A DNA stretch of 12,356 nucleotides, taken from the NCBI GenBank assembly GCA_947165805.1, contig CAMVBT010000039.1:1-12356 (forward strand). Reading direction: 5' to 3'. This stretch comes from an uncultured Clostridia bacterium (GTDB taxonomy: Bacteria > Bacillota > Clostridia > Oscillospirales > Ruminococcaceae). The notes beneath the pieces are model-generated. The model was not told where the DNA came from. It searched no databases and was given only the letters and a program-made list of their open reading frames with translations. Below, piece after piece: positions 1 through 6,732 of the stretch (position 1 is the stretch's first letter; each line of letters opens with the position of its first letter). The translations under genes were made by a program, and so were the position numbers.

Positions 1-1122
1 GGTATGAATAGTGCCGAGAAACAGATAGAAGCAGGCGGAGAGCTTTAGCGCCGTACCGCCTATGTTTATAACTTCCGCGTCGTCAACGAAAATGTTTATG
101 ATCCTCTCACTCAGCAGTATGAACAGAACAAGCATCACTCCCGAGAAAACAGCCATTGCCGTCATCGAGCGGCGGTAACCCTTTATACATCTGTCGAGCT
201 TCCCGGCGCCGAGATTTTGACCTACGAAGGTCGAAAGCGCGGCTCCGAGCGACGCGAAGGGCTGCTGTATAAGCTGTTCGACACGCATTGTCGCTGTATA
301 TGACGCTATTACAGTATCTCCGAACAGATTTGCCGTTCTCTGGAGATATATCATAGAGATTGAAATGAACGCATTCTGTACAGCTATCGGAACGCCTTTG
401 GATATGCAGTTTAAAGCGGCTTTCCTGTTAAAACAAGCGGTCTCGCGGTCAAATCTGAACTGAGGGAATTTGGCGGCAGCGAAGATGATACAGCTCAGAG
501 CAGATACGCCCTGCGCAATTATCGTCGCAAGCGCTGCTCCGTTAACACCCATACCGAATCCCATAACAAATAGCAGATCGAGGCCAACGTTGAGAATGCT
601 TGCTATAATAAGGAAAATCAGCGGTATCTTTGAGTTCCCGAGAGAGCGCATGACCGAGTTTATCCAGTTGTAGGCAGCTACGGCTACCGTGCCTGCGCAG
701 GCTATGCGCATATAACCGACCGATGTTTCAAATATCGTGTCCGGAGTCTCGAGAAGCCGCAGGACCGCAGGCGCAAAAACCACGGCAAGAAGCGAAAGAA
801 CCACGCCGAACGCTCCTATTACATAAGCGGAATTGGCTATGTATCTCTTTACCTCGTTCTCATTCCCCGCCCCGAAGTGCTGTGATATAATAATACCGGC
901 GCCGAGGGATATTCCGATACAGAACGCATAGAAGAAAAACGTGACAGAGCCTGTAGCGCCCACAGCCGCAAGCGCCGAGCTGCCGAGATACTGCCCCACT
1001 ATCACCGAATCCACGATGTGGTACAACTGCGGAAAGAGATTTCCGAGCAGCAGCGGAAGAGTGAACCGGACTATATTCCCGAATTCGCTGCCCTCTGTCA
1101 TTGATCTTGTATATCCGGACAT
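1..1122 (-). CDS. MATE family efflux transporter, 3'-truncated by window edge
   Basis: This is an integral membrane exporter of the multidrug and toxic compound extrusion family, expected to expel cationic drugs or metabolites using a sodium or proton gradient. The visible 374 codons begin MSGYTRSMTEGSEF and run straight into long hydrophobic helices. The N-terminal family signature is clear: LPLLLGNLFPQLYHIVDSVIVG around residues 22-43, with the conserved Asp at 38 and VG at 42-43, followed by LAAVGATGS near 51-59. A second glycine-rich stretch (ASLGAALSTFVGQNLGAGKL) marks the start of the C-terminal half. Full-length relatives have about 440-460 residues and 12 helices, so roughly 70-90 residues are missing off the left edge. 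The ATG at 1122 is preceded by AGAGGA at good spacing and by a consensus promoter, so it is probably the only gene, or the first gene, of its transcription unit. The substrate cannot be told from the sequence. Confidence 0.93.
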   Translation of the reverse strand, partial: MSGYTRSMTEGSEFGNIVRFTLPLLLGNLFPQLYHIVDSVIVGQYLGSSALAAVGATGSVTFFFYAFCIGISLGAGIIISQHFGAGNENEVKRYIANSAYVIGAFGVVLSLLAVVFAPAVLRLLETPDTIFETSVGYMRIACAGTVAVAAYNWINSVMRSLGNSKIPLIFLIIASILNVGLDLLFVMGFGMGVNGAALATIIAQGVSALSCIIFAAAKFPQFRFDRETACFNRKAALNCISKGVPIAVQNAFISISMIYLQRTANLFGDTVIASYTATMRVEQLIQQPFASLGAALSTFVGQNLGAGKLDRCIKGYRRSMTAMAVFSGVMLVLFILLSERIINIFVDDAEVINIGGTALKLSACFYLFLGTIHT

Positions 1123-1160
1123 TATATGATTCCTCTTGATGTAAACGTTATATGTGAGAT

Positions 1161-1188
1161 ATTATATCATATTATCGGAAAATGTCAA
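1161..1188 (-). promoter_or_regulatory. sigma-A promoter for the MATE transporter gene
   Basis: On the minus strand a perfect -35 box TTGACA (1183-1188) is separated by 16 nt from a perfect -10 box TATAAT (1161-1166). A TG dinucleotide one base upstream of the -10 makes it an extended -10. Transcription should start near 1154, about 30 nt before the ATG. An imperfect dyad (TGA-n-ATA...TAT-n-TCA, 1155-1169) overlaps the -10 box and could be an operator, but it is too short and AT-rich to assign. Confidence 0.85.
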
Positions 1189-1192
1189 TACC

Positions 1193-1223
1193 AAAAAAAC
1201 GTCCCCGTTTACACGAGGACGTT
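1193..1223 (-). terminator. Intrinsic terminator downstream of metY
   Basis: The minus-strand RNA forms an 11-bp stem (AACGTCCTCGT with ACGGGGACGTT, one U-G wobble). It is closed by a GUAA tetraloop of the GNRA type and followed by seven consecutive U residues (1193-1199). It begins 15 nt after the metY stop codon. It separates metY from the MATE gene, whose -35 box lies only 4 nt beyond the U-tract. Confidence 0.95.
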
Positions 1224-1238
1224 GGTTGTTTTTTCCGG

Positions 1239-2519
1239 TCAGATCGCAGCAAAGCCCTTTTCGAGATCGGCGATTATATCGTCGATGTGCTCTGTGCCTA
1301 TCGAAAGACGGATAGTAGCCTGAGTTATTCCCTGATCCGCGAGCTCCTGCTCCGTAAGCTGTGAGTGAGTTGTTGTCGCGGGGTGGATAACAAGCGATTT
1401 GACATCGGCAACATTCGCAAGAAGTGAGAATATCTCAAGATTGTCGATAAATCTGTGCGCCTCGGCCTGACCGCCCTTGATCTCAAATGTGAAGATGCTT
1501 CCGCCGCCGTTCGGGAAATATCTCTGATAGAGCGCGTGGTCGGGATGATCGGGCAGCGACGGGTGATTTACCTTTGCTACTTTCGGGTGCTTCGAGAGGA
1601 ATTCTACTACCTTCTTCGTGTTCTCGGCGTGTCTTTCGAGACGCAGGGACAGAGTTTCCGTACCCTGCAGCAGCAGGAACGCCGCAAACGGAGATATTGT
1701 CGCGCCCTCATCGCGGAGCAGTATTGCTCTGATATATGTAACGAATGCAGCGGGACCTACCGCGTCCGCAAAGGAAATACCGTGGTAGCTGGGGTTCGGG
1801 GCTGCTATCGGAGCATATTTTCCGCTTGCCTTCCAATCGAACTTGCCGGAATCAACGATAACGCCGCCGAGGGTCGTTCCGTGACCGCCGATGAACTTAG
1901 TAGCGGAATGAACCACGATATCCGCGCCGTGCTCTATGGGACGGATAAGGAACGGAGTACCGAATGTGTTGTCTATGACGAGAGGTAAGCCGTGCTTGTG
2001 AGCTATCTCCGCAATAGCGTCGATATCCGGTATGTCGCTGTTCGGATTGCCGAGAGTCTCAAGATAGATAGCCTTTGTGTTGTCCTGAATGGCATTCTCT
2101 ACTTCCGCAAGGTCATGCGCGTCAACGAATGTGGTCTTTATACCGTACAGAGGCAGTGTATGTGCAAGAAGATTGTACGAACCGCCGTAAATGGTCTTCT
2201 GCGCTACGATGTGCTCACCTGCGGTCGCGAGAGCCTGTATAGTGTATGTTATTGCAGCGGCACCGGAGGCTACAGCAAGTGCTGCGACACCGCCCTCAAG
2301 AGCGGCTATCCTCTTCTCGAACACGTCCTGTGTCGAGTTCGTGAGTCTGCCGTAGATGTTGCCAGCGTCAGCAAGTCCGAATCTGTCGGCTGCGTGTTTG
2401 GAGTTCTTGAATACATACGATGTGGTCGCGTAGATCGGCACCGCTCTTGCGTCGGAGGCGGGGTCGGGCTGTTCCTGTCCTACATGGAGCTGTAAGGTTT
2501 CAAATTTATAGTTCGACAT
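1239..2519 (-). CDS. metY: O-acetylhomoserine sulfhydrylase (PLP-dependent, Cys/Met metabolism family)
   Basis: This cytoplasmic enzyme is predicted to condense O-acetylhomoserine with sulfide to give homocysteine, the direct sulfhydrylation route to methionine. Some homologues can also act on O-acetylserine. Its 426 residues match the usual length of the MetY branch. Visible motifs are IYGRLTNST (55-63, phosphate-binding Tyr/Arg region), GNPNSDIPDI near 158-166, VIDNTFGTP (181-189, Asp183 expected to contact the pyridine nitrogen) and SATKFIGGHG (205-214) with Lys208 as the Schiff-base lysine. The ATG at 2519 has AAAGGA upstream. It is monocistronic, lying between a promoter and leader ORF upstream and a strong terminator downstream. 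The protein contains no cysteine at all and no methionine beyond the initiator, which is very unusual for its length and suggests sulfur-sparing selection. Close alternatives are cystathionine gamma-synthase or methionine gamma-lyase, but the length and the N-terminal FETLQLHVGQEQPDP pattern favour MetY. Confidence 0.93.
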   Translation of the reverse strand: MSNYKFETLQLHVGQEQPDPASDARAVPIYATTSYVFKNSKHAADRFGLADAGNIYGRLTNSTQDVFEKRIAALEGGVAALAVASGAAAITYTIQALATAGEHIVAQKTIYGGSYNLLAHTLPLYGIKTTFVDAHDLAEVENAIQDNTKAIYLETLGNPNSDIPDIDAIAEIAHKHGLPLVIDNTFGTPFLIRPIEHGADIVVHSATKFIGGHGTTLGGVIVDSGKFDWKASGKYAPIAAPNPSYHGISFADAVGPAAFVTYIRAILLRDEGATISPFAAFLLLQGTETLSLRLERHAENTKKVVEFLSKHPKVAKVNHPSLPDHPDHALYQRYFPNGGGSIFTFEIKGGQAEAHRFIDNLEIFSLLANVADVKSLVIHPATTTHSQLTEQELADQGITQATIRLSIGTEHIDDIIADLEKGFAAI

Positions 2520-2546
2520 AATATTTATTTCCTTTCGTTTTGTGAA

Positions 2547-2601
2547 GATGTTGTTTTGTTGTAATGTGTTTTATTGTTTCTTACGCCTTATAAACAACAT
2601 C
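2547..2601 (-). promoter_or_regulatory. 10-bp inverted repeat overlapping the Cys codons of the metY leader ORF
   Basis: In the minus-strand transcript GAUGUUGUUU (plus-strand 2592-2601) is perfectly complementary to AAACAACAUC (2547-2556), with a 35-nt loop. The first arm covers codons 20-23 of the leader ORF, including both adjacent UGU Cys codons. The second arm ends 27 nt before the metY ATG, just upstream of its ribosome site. A ribosome at or near the end of the leader ORF would prevent this helix from forming. No U-tract follows, so this is not a simple terminator. Function is inferred only. Confidence 0.5.
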
Positions 2602-2659
2602 GGCACATTCGTCCGAAACGGAAATTCGCTCTTACGAGTTTTTCAAACGTGTTCTGCAT
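2588..2659 (-). CDS. 23-residue Cys-rich leader peptide upstream of metY
   Basis: This short ORF lies wholly within the metY 5' leader. It opens with ATG preceded by an excellent ribosome site (AGAAGGAGACAAT) about 32 nt after the predicted transcription start, and it ends with TAA 68 nt before metY. The peptide begins MQNTFEKLVRANF and ends RFGRMCRCCL, so its last six residues carry three cysteines and the preceding residue is methionine. It has five arginines, one lysine and no hydrophobic signal segment. Its position, strong translation signals and terminal run of Cys codons fit a regulatory leader peptide whose translation reports cysteinyl-tRNA supply. Short Cys-rich leader ORFs acting as cysteine-responsive attenuators are known in mycobacteria. 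The claim for this organism is inference. It is too short for ordinary gene finders and could be missed. Confidence 0.72.
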   Translation of the reverse strand: MQNTFEKLVRANFRFGRMCRCCL

Positions 2660-2673
2660 ATTGTCTCCTTCTC

Positions 2674-2693
2674 ATATCTAATTAGTAGGATAT
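2674..2693 (-). promoter_or_regulatory. Candidate operator at the metY transcription start
   Basis: A 20-bp imperfect dyad spans the predicted start site and early transcribed region. Its outer arms are ATATC (2674-2678) and GATAT (2689-2693), and it encloses the perfect palindrome CTAATTAG (2678-2685). On the minus strand the core reads CCTACTAATTAG, which resembles operators of Rrf2-family regulators (the CymR/IscR type) that control sulfur metabolism in Bacillota. The match is by eye and the regulator is not in the window. Confidence 0.35.
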
Positions 2694-2697
2694 ATAC

Positions 2698-2726
2698 ATT
2701 GTAGCACGCTTTTACTATTTTGTCAA
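2698..2726 (-). promoter_or_regulatory. sigma-A promoter for the metY leader transcript
   Basis: On the minus strand a perfect -35 box TTGACA (2721-2726) is followed after exactly 17 nt by TACAAT (2698-2703), one mismatch from the -10 consensus. Transcription should begin near 2691. Upstream of the -35 box is a very A/T-rich tract that may serve as an UP element. Confidence 0.88.
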
Positions 2727-2733
2727 TAGGTTT

Positions 2734-2761
2734 TATAAAAATTTTTTAAAAAATTTTTATA
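2734..2761. repeat. 28-bp perfect A/T palindrome upstream of the metY promoter
   Basis: The sequence consists of A5-T6-A6-T5 (2737-2758) flanked by TAT and ATA, and is perfectly self-complementary over 28 bp with no spacer. It lies 7 nt upstream of the metY -35 box and about 19 nt after the comF stop codon. Plausible roles are an UP element or bent DNA boosting the metY promoter, or a weak GC-free terminator for comF. It contains no GC pairs, so it is not a normal intrinsic terminator. Confidence 0.6.
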
Positions 2762-2779
2762 CGCTTGACTGAATATATG

Positions 2780-3535
2780 TTATAAATATTTTGAAACAAA
2801 ATCGGTATCGCTTATCTCATCCTCATATTCCGCCTCCGGTATATCGTCCGGAGGACTGCTGTGTTTGTTCGGAGTCTTTGCAAAGGAAGCGGCGTACACC
2901 TTCGCGGCACCGTTTTCTTTCAGGACACGCGCTGCTTCGGCAAAGGTGCTCCCGGTCGTGCATACATCGTCGATGAGCAGGAATGTCTTACCATTGATGC
3001 TTCCGTACTTCGGATCTGATGCAAACGCGTCCTTCAGATTTTTCGAGCGCTCTTCCCTGCCGAGTGACTTCTGCGCCGCGGTGTCGCGTATTTTTATAAG
3101 CACATTCGCATAGGGTACTCCTATCATATAGCGCAGTTCCTTCGCCATAAGCTCCGCCTGATTGTAGCCGCGCTCTTTCAGTTTCTTCTTTGACATAGGT
3201 ATCGGGACTATACAGTCTATGTCCTCCGGCATACCGGAGCTTTTCAGCGCCATTCTGATGCGGTACGCAAAGGCATAATAGCTGTTGCCGCGGTCGGTGC
3301 GCTTGAAACGAAGTATGACCGGCGATATATTCTTATCATAAACGCAGTACGCCGTAAATCTGTCAACAAAAGGTATATCCGCTGTTCCCTCATATACTGT
3401 CATGCTGTCCGCGCACTCCGGGCAGAAGTCATTGTTCCAGCCTATATAATTCCTGCATATCGGACAGCGATTCGGATAGAACCAGTCAAGGATATACCGA
3501 TAGACCTTATGTAGTTTTGATCTGTCAATATTCAT
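2780..3535 (-). CDS. comF: ComF family protein (ComFC-like, phosphoribosyltransferase fold)
   Basis: This belongs to the ComF/GntX family, which pairs a zinc ribbon with a type I phosphoribosyltransferase domain. In transformable bacteria ComFC helps bring single-stranded DNA into the cytoplasm. In orphan settings like this its role is unclear. From the ATG at 3535 it has 251 residues, normal for the family. Cysteines at 24, 27, 38 and 41 form the CPIC...CPEC zinc site. RGYNQAELMAKEL (about 122-134) and QKSLGREERSKN (155-166) are family signatures, and FLLIDDVCTTGST (185-197) is the PRPP-binding loop. The acidic C-terminal tail (PEAEYEDEISDTD) is not part of the core domain. The start is uncertain: neither the ATG nor an in-frame TTG at 3550 has a visible ribosome site, and the ilvC terminator sits directly upstream. 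No comFA partner is present in the window. Confidence 0.88.
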   Translation of the reverse strand: MNIDRSKLHKVYRYILDWFYPNRCPICRNYIGWNNDFCPECADSMTVYEGTADIPFVDRFTAYCVYDKNISPVILRFKRTDRGNSYYAFAYRIRMALKSSGMPEDIDCIVPIPMSKKKLKERGYNQAELMAKELRYMIGVPYANVLIKIRDTAAQKSLGREERSKNLKDAFASDPKYGSINGKTFLLIDDVCTTGSTFAEAARVLKENGAAKVYAASFAKTPNKHSSPPDDIPEAEYEDEISDTDFVSKYL

Positions 3536-3542
3536 AATATCA

Positions 3543-3573
3543 TAAAACAACGGCGGACATTCGTGTCCGCCGT
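3543..3573 (-). terminator. Intrinsic terminator downstream of ilvC
   Basis: In the minus-strand RNA a 10-bp GC-rich stem (ACGGCGGACA with TGTCCGCCGT) is closed by a CGAA loop and followed by a U-rich run UGUUUUAU. It starts 7 nt after the ilvC stop codon and is the first convincing terminator after the pyr-ilv gene series. Its U-tract runs into the 5' end of comF, within 8 nt of the likely ATG. Confidence 0.92.
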
Positions 3574-3580
3574 CAGTTCT

Positions 3581-4588
<1,008 letters not shown>

Positions 4589-4608
4589 TTATTACATCCT
4601 TTTCTATT

Positions 4609-5100
4609 TTATATTGTCAATGAAGCACTTCCGCGCTGGATCGCTATGGTTCCCGTTCTTACGATCTCCTTGATGCCGTAAGGACGGAGCAGCTCCTCGA
4701 AATTCTTTATCTTGGCACTGTAATCGGATAATTCGAGAGTTATCGAATTGACGGAGATATCCGATATCTTCGCTTCGGTGATCTTCGCTATGGATATCAG
4801 CTCCGAGCGCTGCGCGGGCGTGCAGTTCACCTTGACAAGAACAAGCTCACGCGTAAGCAGCTCATTCTCATTCACCGCGCGGACCTTGATAACATCTATC
4901 AGCTTGTTGAGCTGCTTTAATATCTGCTCGAGCGTGTAATCATCGCCGTCCGCGACTATCGTGATGCGCGAAACGTTCTCGTCGGCAGTGACACCTACCG
5001 CGAGGCTGTCAATATTGTACGCTCTGCGTGCGAACAGACCCGCGACTCTCGCGAGTACGCCCGCGTGATTTTCTACCAATATGGATATTGTATGTTTCAT
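4609..5100 (-). CDS. ilvN: Acetolactate synthase small (regulatory) subunit
   Basis: This is the regulatory subunit of acetohydroxyacid synthase. It activates the catalytic IlvB and usually confers valine feedback inhibition. The 163 residues have the standard two-domain layout. An N-terminal ACT domain (about 3-75) opens with SILVENHAGVLARVAGLFAR and contains YNIDSLAVG. A C-terminal domain (about 82-158) contains ELVLVKVNCTP and RPYGIKEIVRTGTIAIQRG. The Asn11 and Gly14 positions of the valine-binding loop are present, so feedback control by valine is plausible. The ATG at 5100 overlaps the ilvB stop codon as ATGA, with GAGGAAA as ribosome site inside ilvB. This indicates translational coupling and near-equal subunit synthesis. 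Confidence 0.96.
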   Translation of the reverse strand: MKHTISILVENHAGVLARVAGLFARRAYNIDSLAVGVTADENVSRITIVADGDDYTLEQILKQLNKLIDVIKVRAVNENELLTRELVLVKVNCTPAQRSELISIAKITEAKISDISVNSITLELSDYSAKIKNFEELLRPYGIKEIVRTGTIAIQRGSASLTI

Positions 5101-6722
5101 ATTATCGAATTTTCCTCTTTATCGACTATTACCTGCAGGAGATAAGGCTTCCCGGACGAGAGCATATTGTGTATCGCCGACTCCGCCTGCGAAATGTCGG
5201 TAACGGTCTCCGCCTTTATGCCGTAAGCCTGCGCTATTTTATCAAAGTCCGGGCTTCCTGTAAGATCAACGGCTATCTCTCTGCTGTATAACTTGTCCTG
5301 AAACTCGCGTACCATACCGAGACTTGTGTTGACGAACACGATCACTTTGATATCGATGTCATGCTGCATCACCGTGGCAAGCTCCATGAACTGCATCTGT
5401 AAGCTGCCGTCGCCGCATAACACCACTACCTGCCGGTCGGGACAGGCTTTCTTCGCGCCGATAGCCGCCGGCAGCGAATATCCCATAGTTCCCATACCCC
5501 CCGCGGTCAGGAATCTTCCCTCGGTCAGGTAAATGTTGTTTGCAGTCCATATCTGGTTCGAGCCTACATCGGAGACTACCACCGCGTCTTTTTCGAGCTG
5601 CCTGTTCAGCTCGCATATGAACAGCTTCGGGTTCACTGTGCCGGGTTTAGCGGCCGGAACGGGCTTTGTTTCACACTTCACGGCTTTCAGCTCGTTCATC
5701 CACTCGGTGTGCTTTTCGTCCTTCACAGTTTCAAGCAGCCTCTTTAAGATCACCTTTATATCACCGACGACCGGTGTTGTGACGTTCACGTTCTTGCCGA
5801 TCTCGGCGGGGTCTACGTCGATGTGGATAATCTCCACATTCTCAAGTCCGTCCATGGCAACTATGGCTCTGTCGCCCATTCTCGCGCCGAGCAGTATGAG
5901 AAGGTCGCAGTTCCTTACAGCGTGATTTGCCGCCTTTACGCCGTACATTCCCAGCATTCCGAAGAAATGCTCGTCGGACATATCGAGATTGCTGAGTCCC
6001 ATCATCGTATTGACGACAGGGATATCGCACCTGTGCGCAAGCTCTTTCAGTTCTGCCTTCGCGTCTGAAAGGAAAACTCCGCCTCCCGCACATATCAGGG
6101 GCTTTTCAGCCTTGAGTATCGAGTCGGCGACGCGCTTAATCTGGAGCTTGTTTCCCTCTGTGGTGGGCTTGTAGGAGCGTATCTCGACCTTTTCGGGATA
6201 ATCGAAATCGCACTCCATAAGCTGTACATCCATGGGAACGTCTATCAGTACGGGTCCGGGACGTCCGCTCTCCGCGATATAAAAGGCTTTCTTTATCACA
6301 TCACATATAACGGACGGATCCTTGACCATGTAGCTGTGCTTTACAAATGGCTCCGAAGCTCCGGTGATATCGGCCTCCTGAAAGACATCTCTGCCTATCT
6401 GGTCGGAATTGACCTGACCGGTTATCACAACTATCGGGATACTGTCCATATAGGCTGTGCCTATCGCCGTGATAAGGTTCAGGGCGCCGGGGCCGGAAGT
6501 GGCTATACAGACGCCCGCCTTTCCGGTCATGCGCGCGTATCCGCTGGCCGCGTGGCCGCCGTTGACCTCATGGCGCACAAGTATATGTTCGATCCCGGAC
6601 GAGATAAGCTCGTCATAAAAAGGACAGATAGCCGCGCCGGGATAACCGAAGACGTGCTTAACACCCTCGGCTTTGAGACATTCGACCATTGCCTTTGCGA
6701 CTGTCATTTTATTTTCGGACAA
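5097..6722 (-). CDS. ilvB: Acetolactate synthase large (catalytic) subunit
   Basis: This ThDP-dependent enzyme joins pyruvate with pyruvate or 2-oxobutyrate in the first common step of branched-chain amino acid synthesis. Numbering from the GTG at 6731, the ORF has 544 codons. The N-terminal ThDP domain has VFGYPGA (27-33) and catalytic Glu55 in RHEVNGGHAASGYAR. TSGPGALN (78-85) and TGQVNSDQIGRDVFQEADITGASEPFVK (about 104-131) follow. The C-terminal domain has the cofactor motif GDGSLQMQ (440-447) and VNTSLGMVREFQ (467-478). Several active-site positions differ from the usual anabolic pattern: HEV instead of HEQ, GALN instead of GATN, and REFQ instead of RQWQ. I place the start at TTG 6722 because AGGTGAT sits 4 nt upstream of it; ATG 6707 fits family length better but lies about 23 nt from that site, and GTG 6731 falls inside it. 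The partner ilvN overlaps downstream, supporting a biosynthetic role. Confidence 0.94.
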   Translation of the reverse strand: MSENKMTVAKAMVECLKAEGVKHVFGYPGAAICPFYDELISSGIEHILVRHEVNGGHAASGYARMTGKAGVCIATSGPGALNLITAIGTAYMDSIPIVVITGQVNSDQIGRDVFQEADITGASEPFVKHSYMVKDPSVICDVIKKAFYIAESGRPGPVLIDVPMDVQLMECDFDYPEKVEIRSYKPTTEGNKLQIKRVADSILKAEKPLICAGGGVFLSDAKAELKELAHRCDIPVVNTMMGLSNLDMSDEHFFGMLGMYGVKAANHAVRNCDLLILLGARMGDRAIVAMDGLENVEIIHIDVDPAEIGKNVNVTTPVVGDIKVILKRLLETVKDEKHTEWMNELKAVKCETKPVPAAKPGTVNPKLFICELNRQLEKDAVVVSDVGSNQIWTANNIYLTEGRFLTAGGMGTMGYSLPAAIGAKKACPDRQVVVLCGDGSLQMQFMELATVMQHDIDIKVIVFVNTSLGMVREFQDKLYSREIAVDLTGSPDFDKIAQAYGIKAETVTDISQAESAIHNMLSSGKPYLLQVIVDKEENSII

Positions 6723-6732
6723 ACCTATCACC

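Noticed and set aside
2520..2700. SAM riboswitch or T-box in the metY leader
   Set aside because: No T-box core sequence, no S-box-like conserved helices and no terminator hairpin; the leader is occupied by the short ORF and simple inverted repeats.
2765..2790. Plus-strand promoter from TTGACT followed by TATAAA
   Set aside because: The spacing is only 10 nt and no plus-strand gene follows.
3500..3532. TTGACA on the minus strand just inside comF as a promoter
   Set aside because: The sequence 17 nt downstream (GTCTAT) is a poor -10 box, and a start there would leave no nearby initiation codon for comF.
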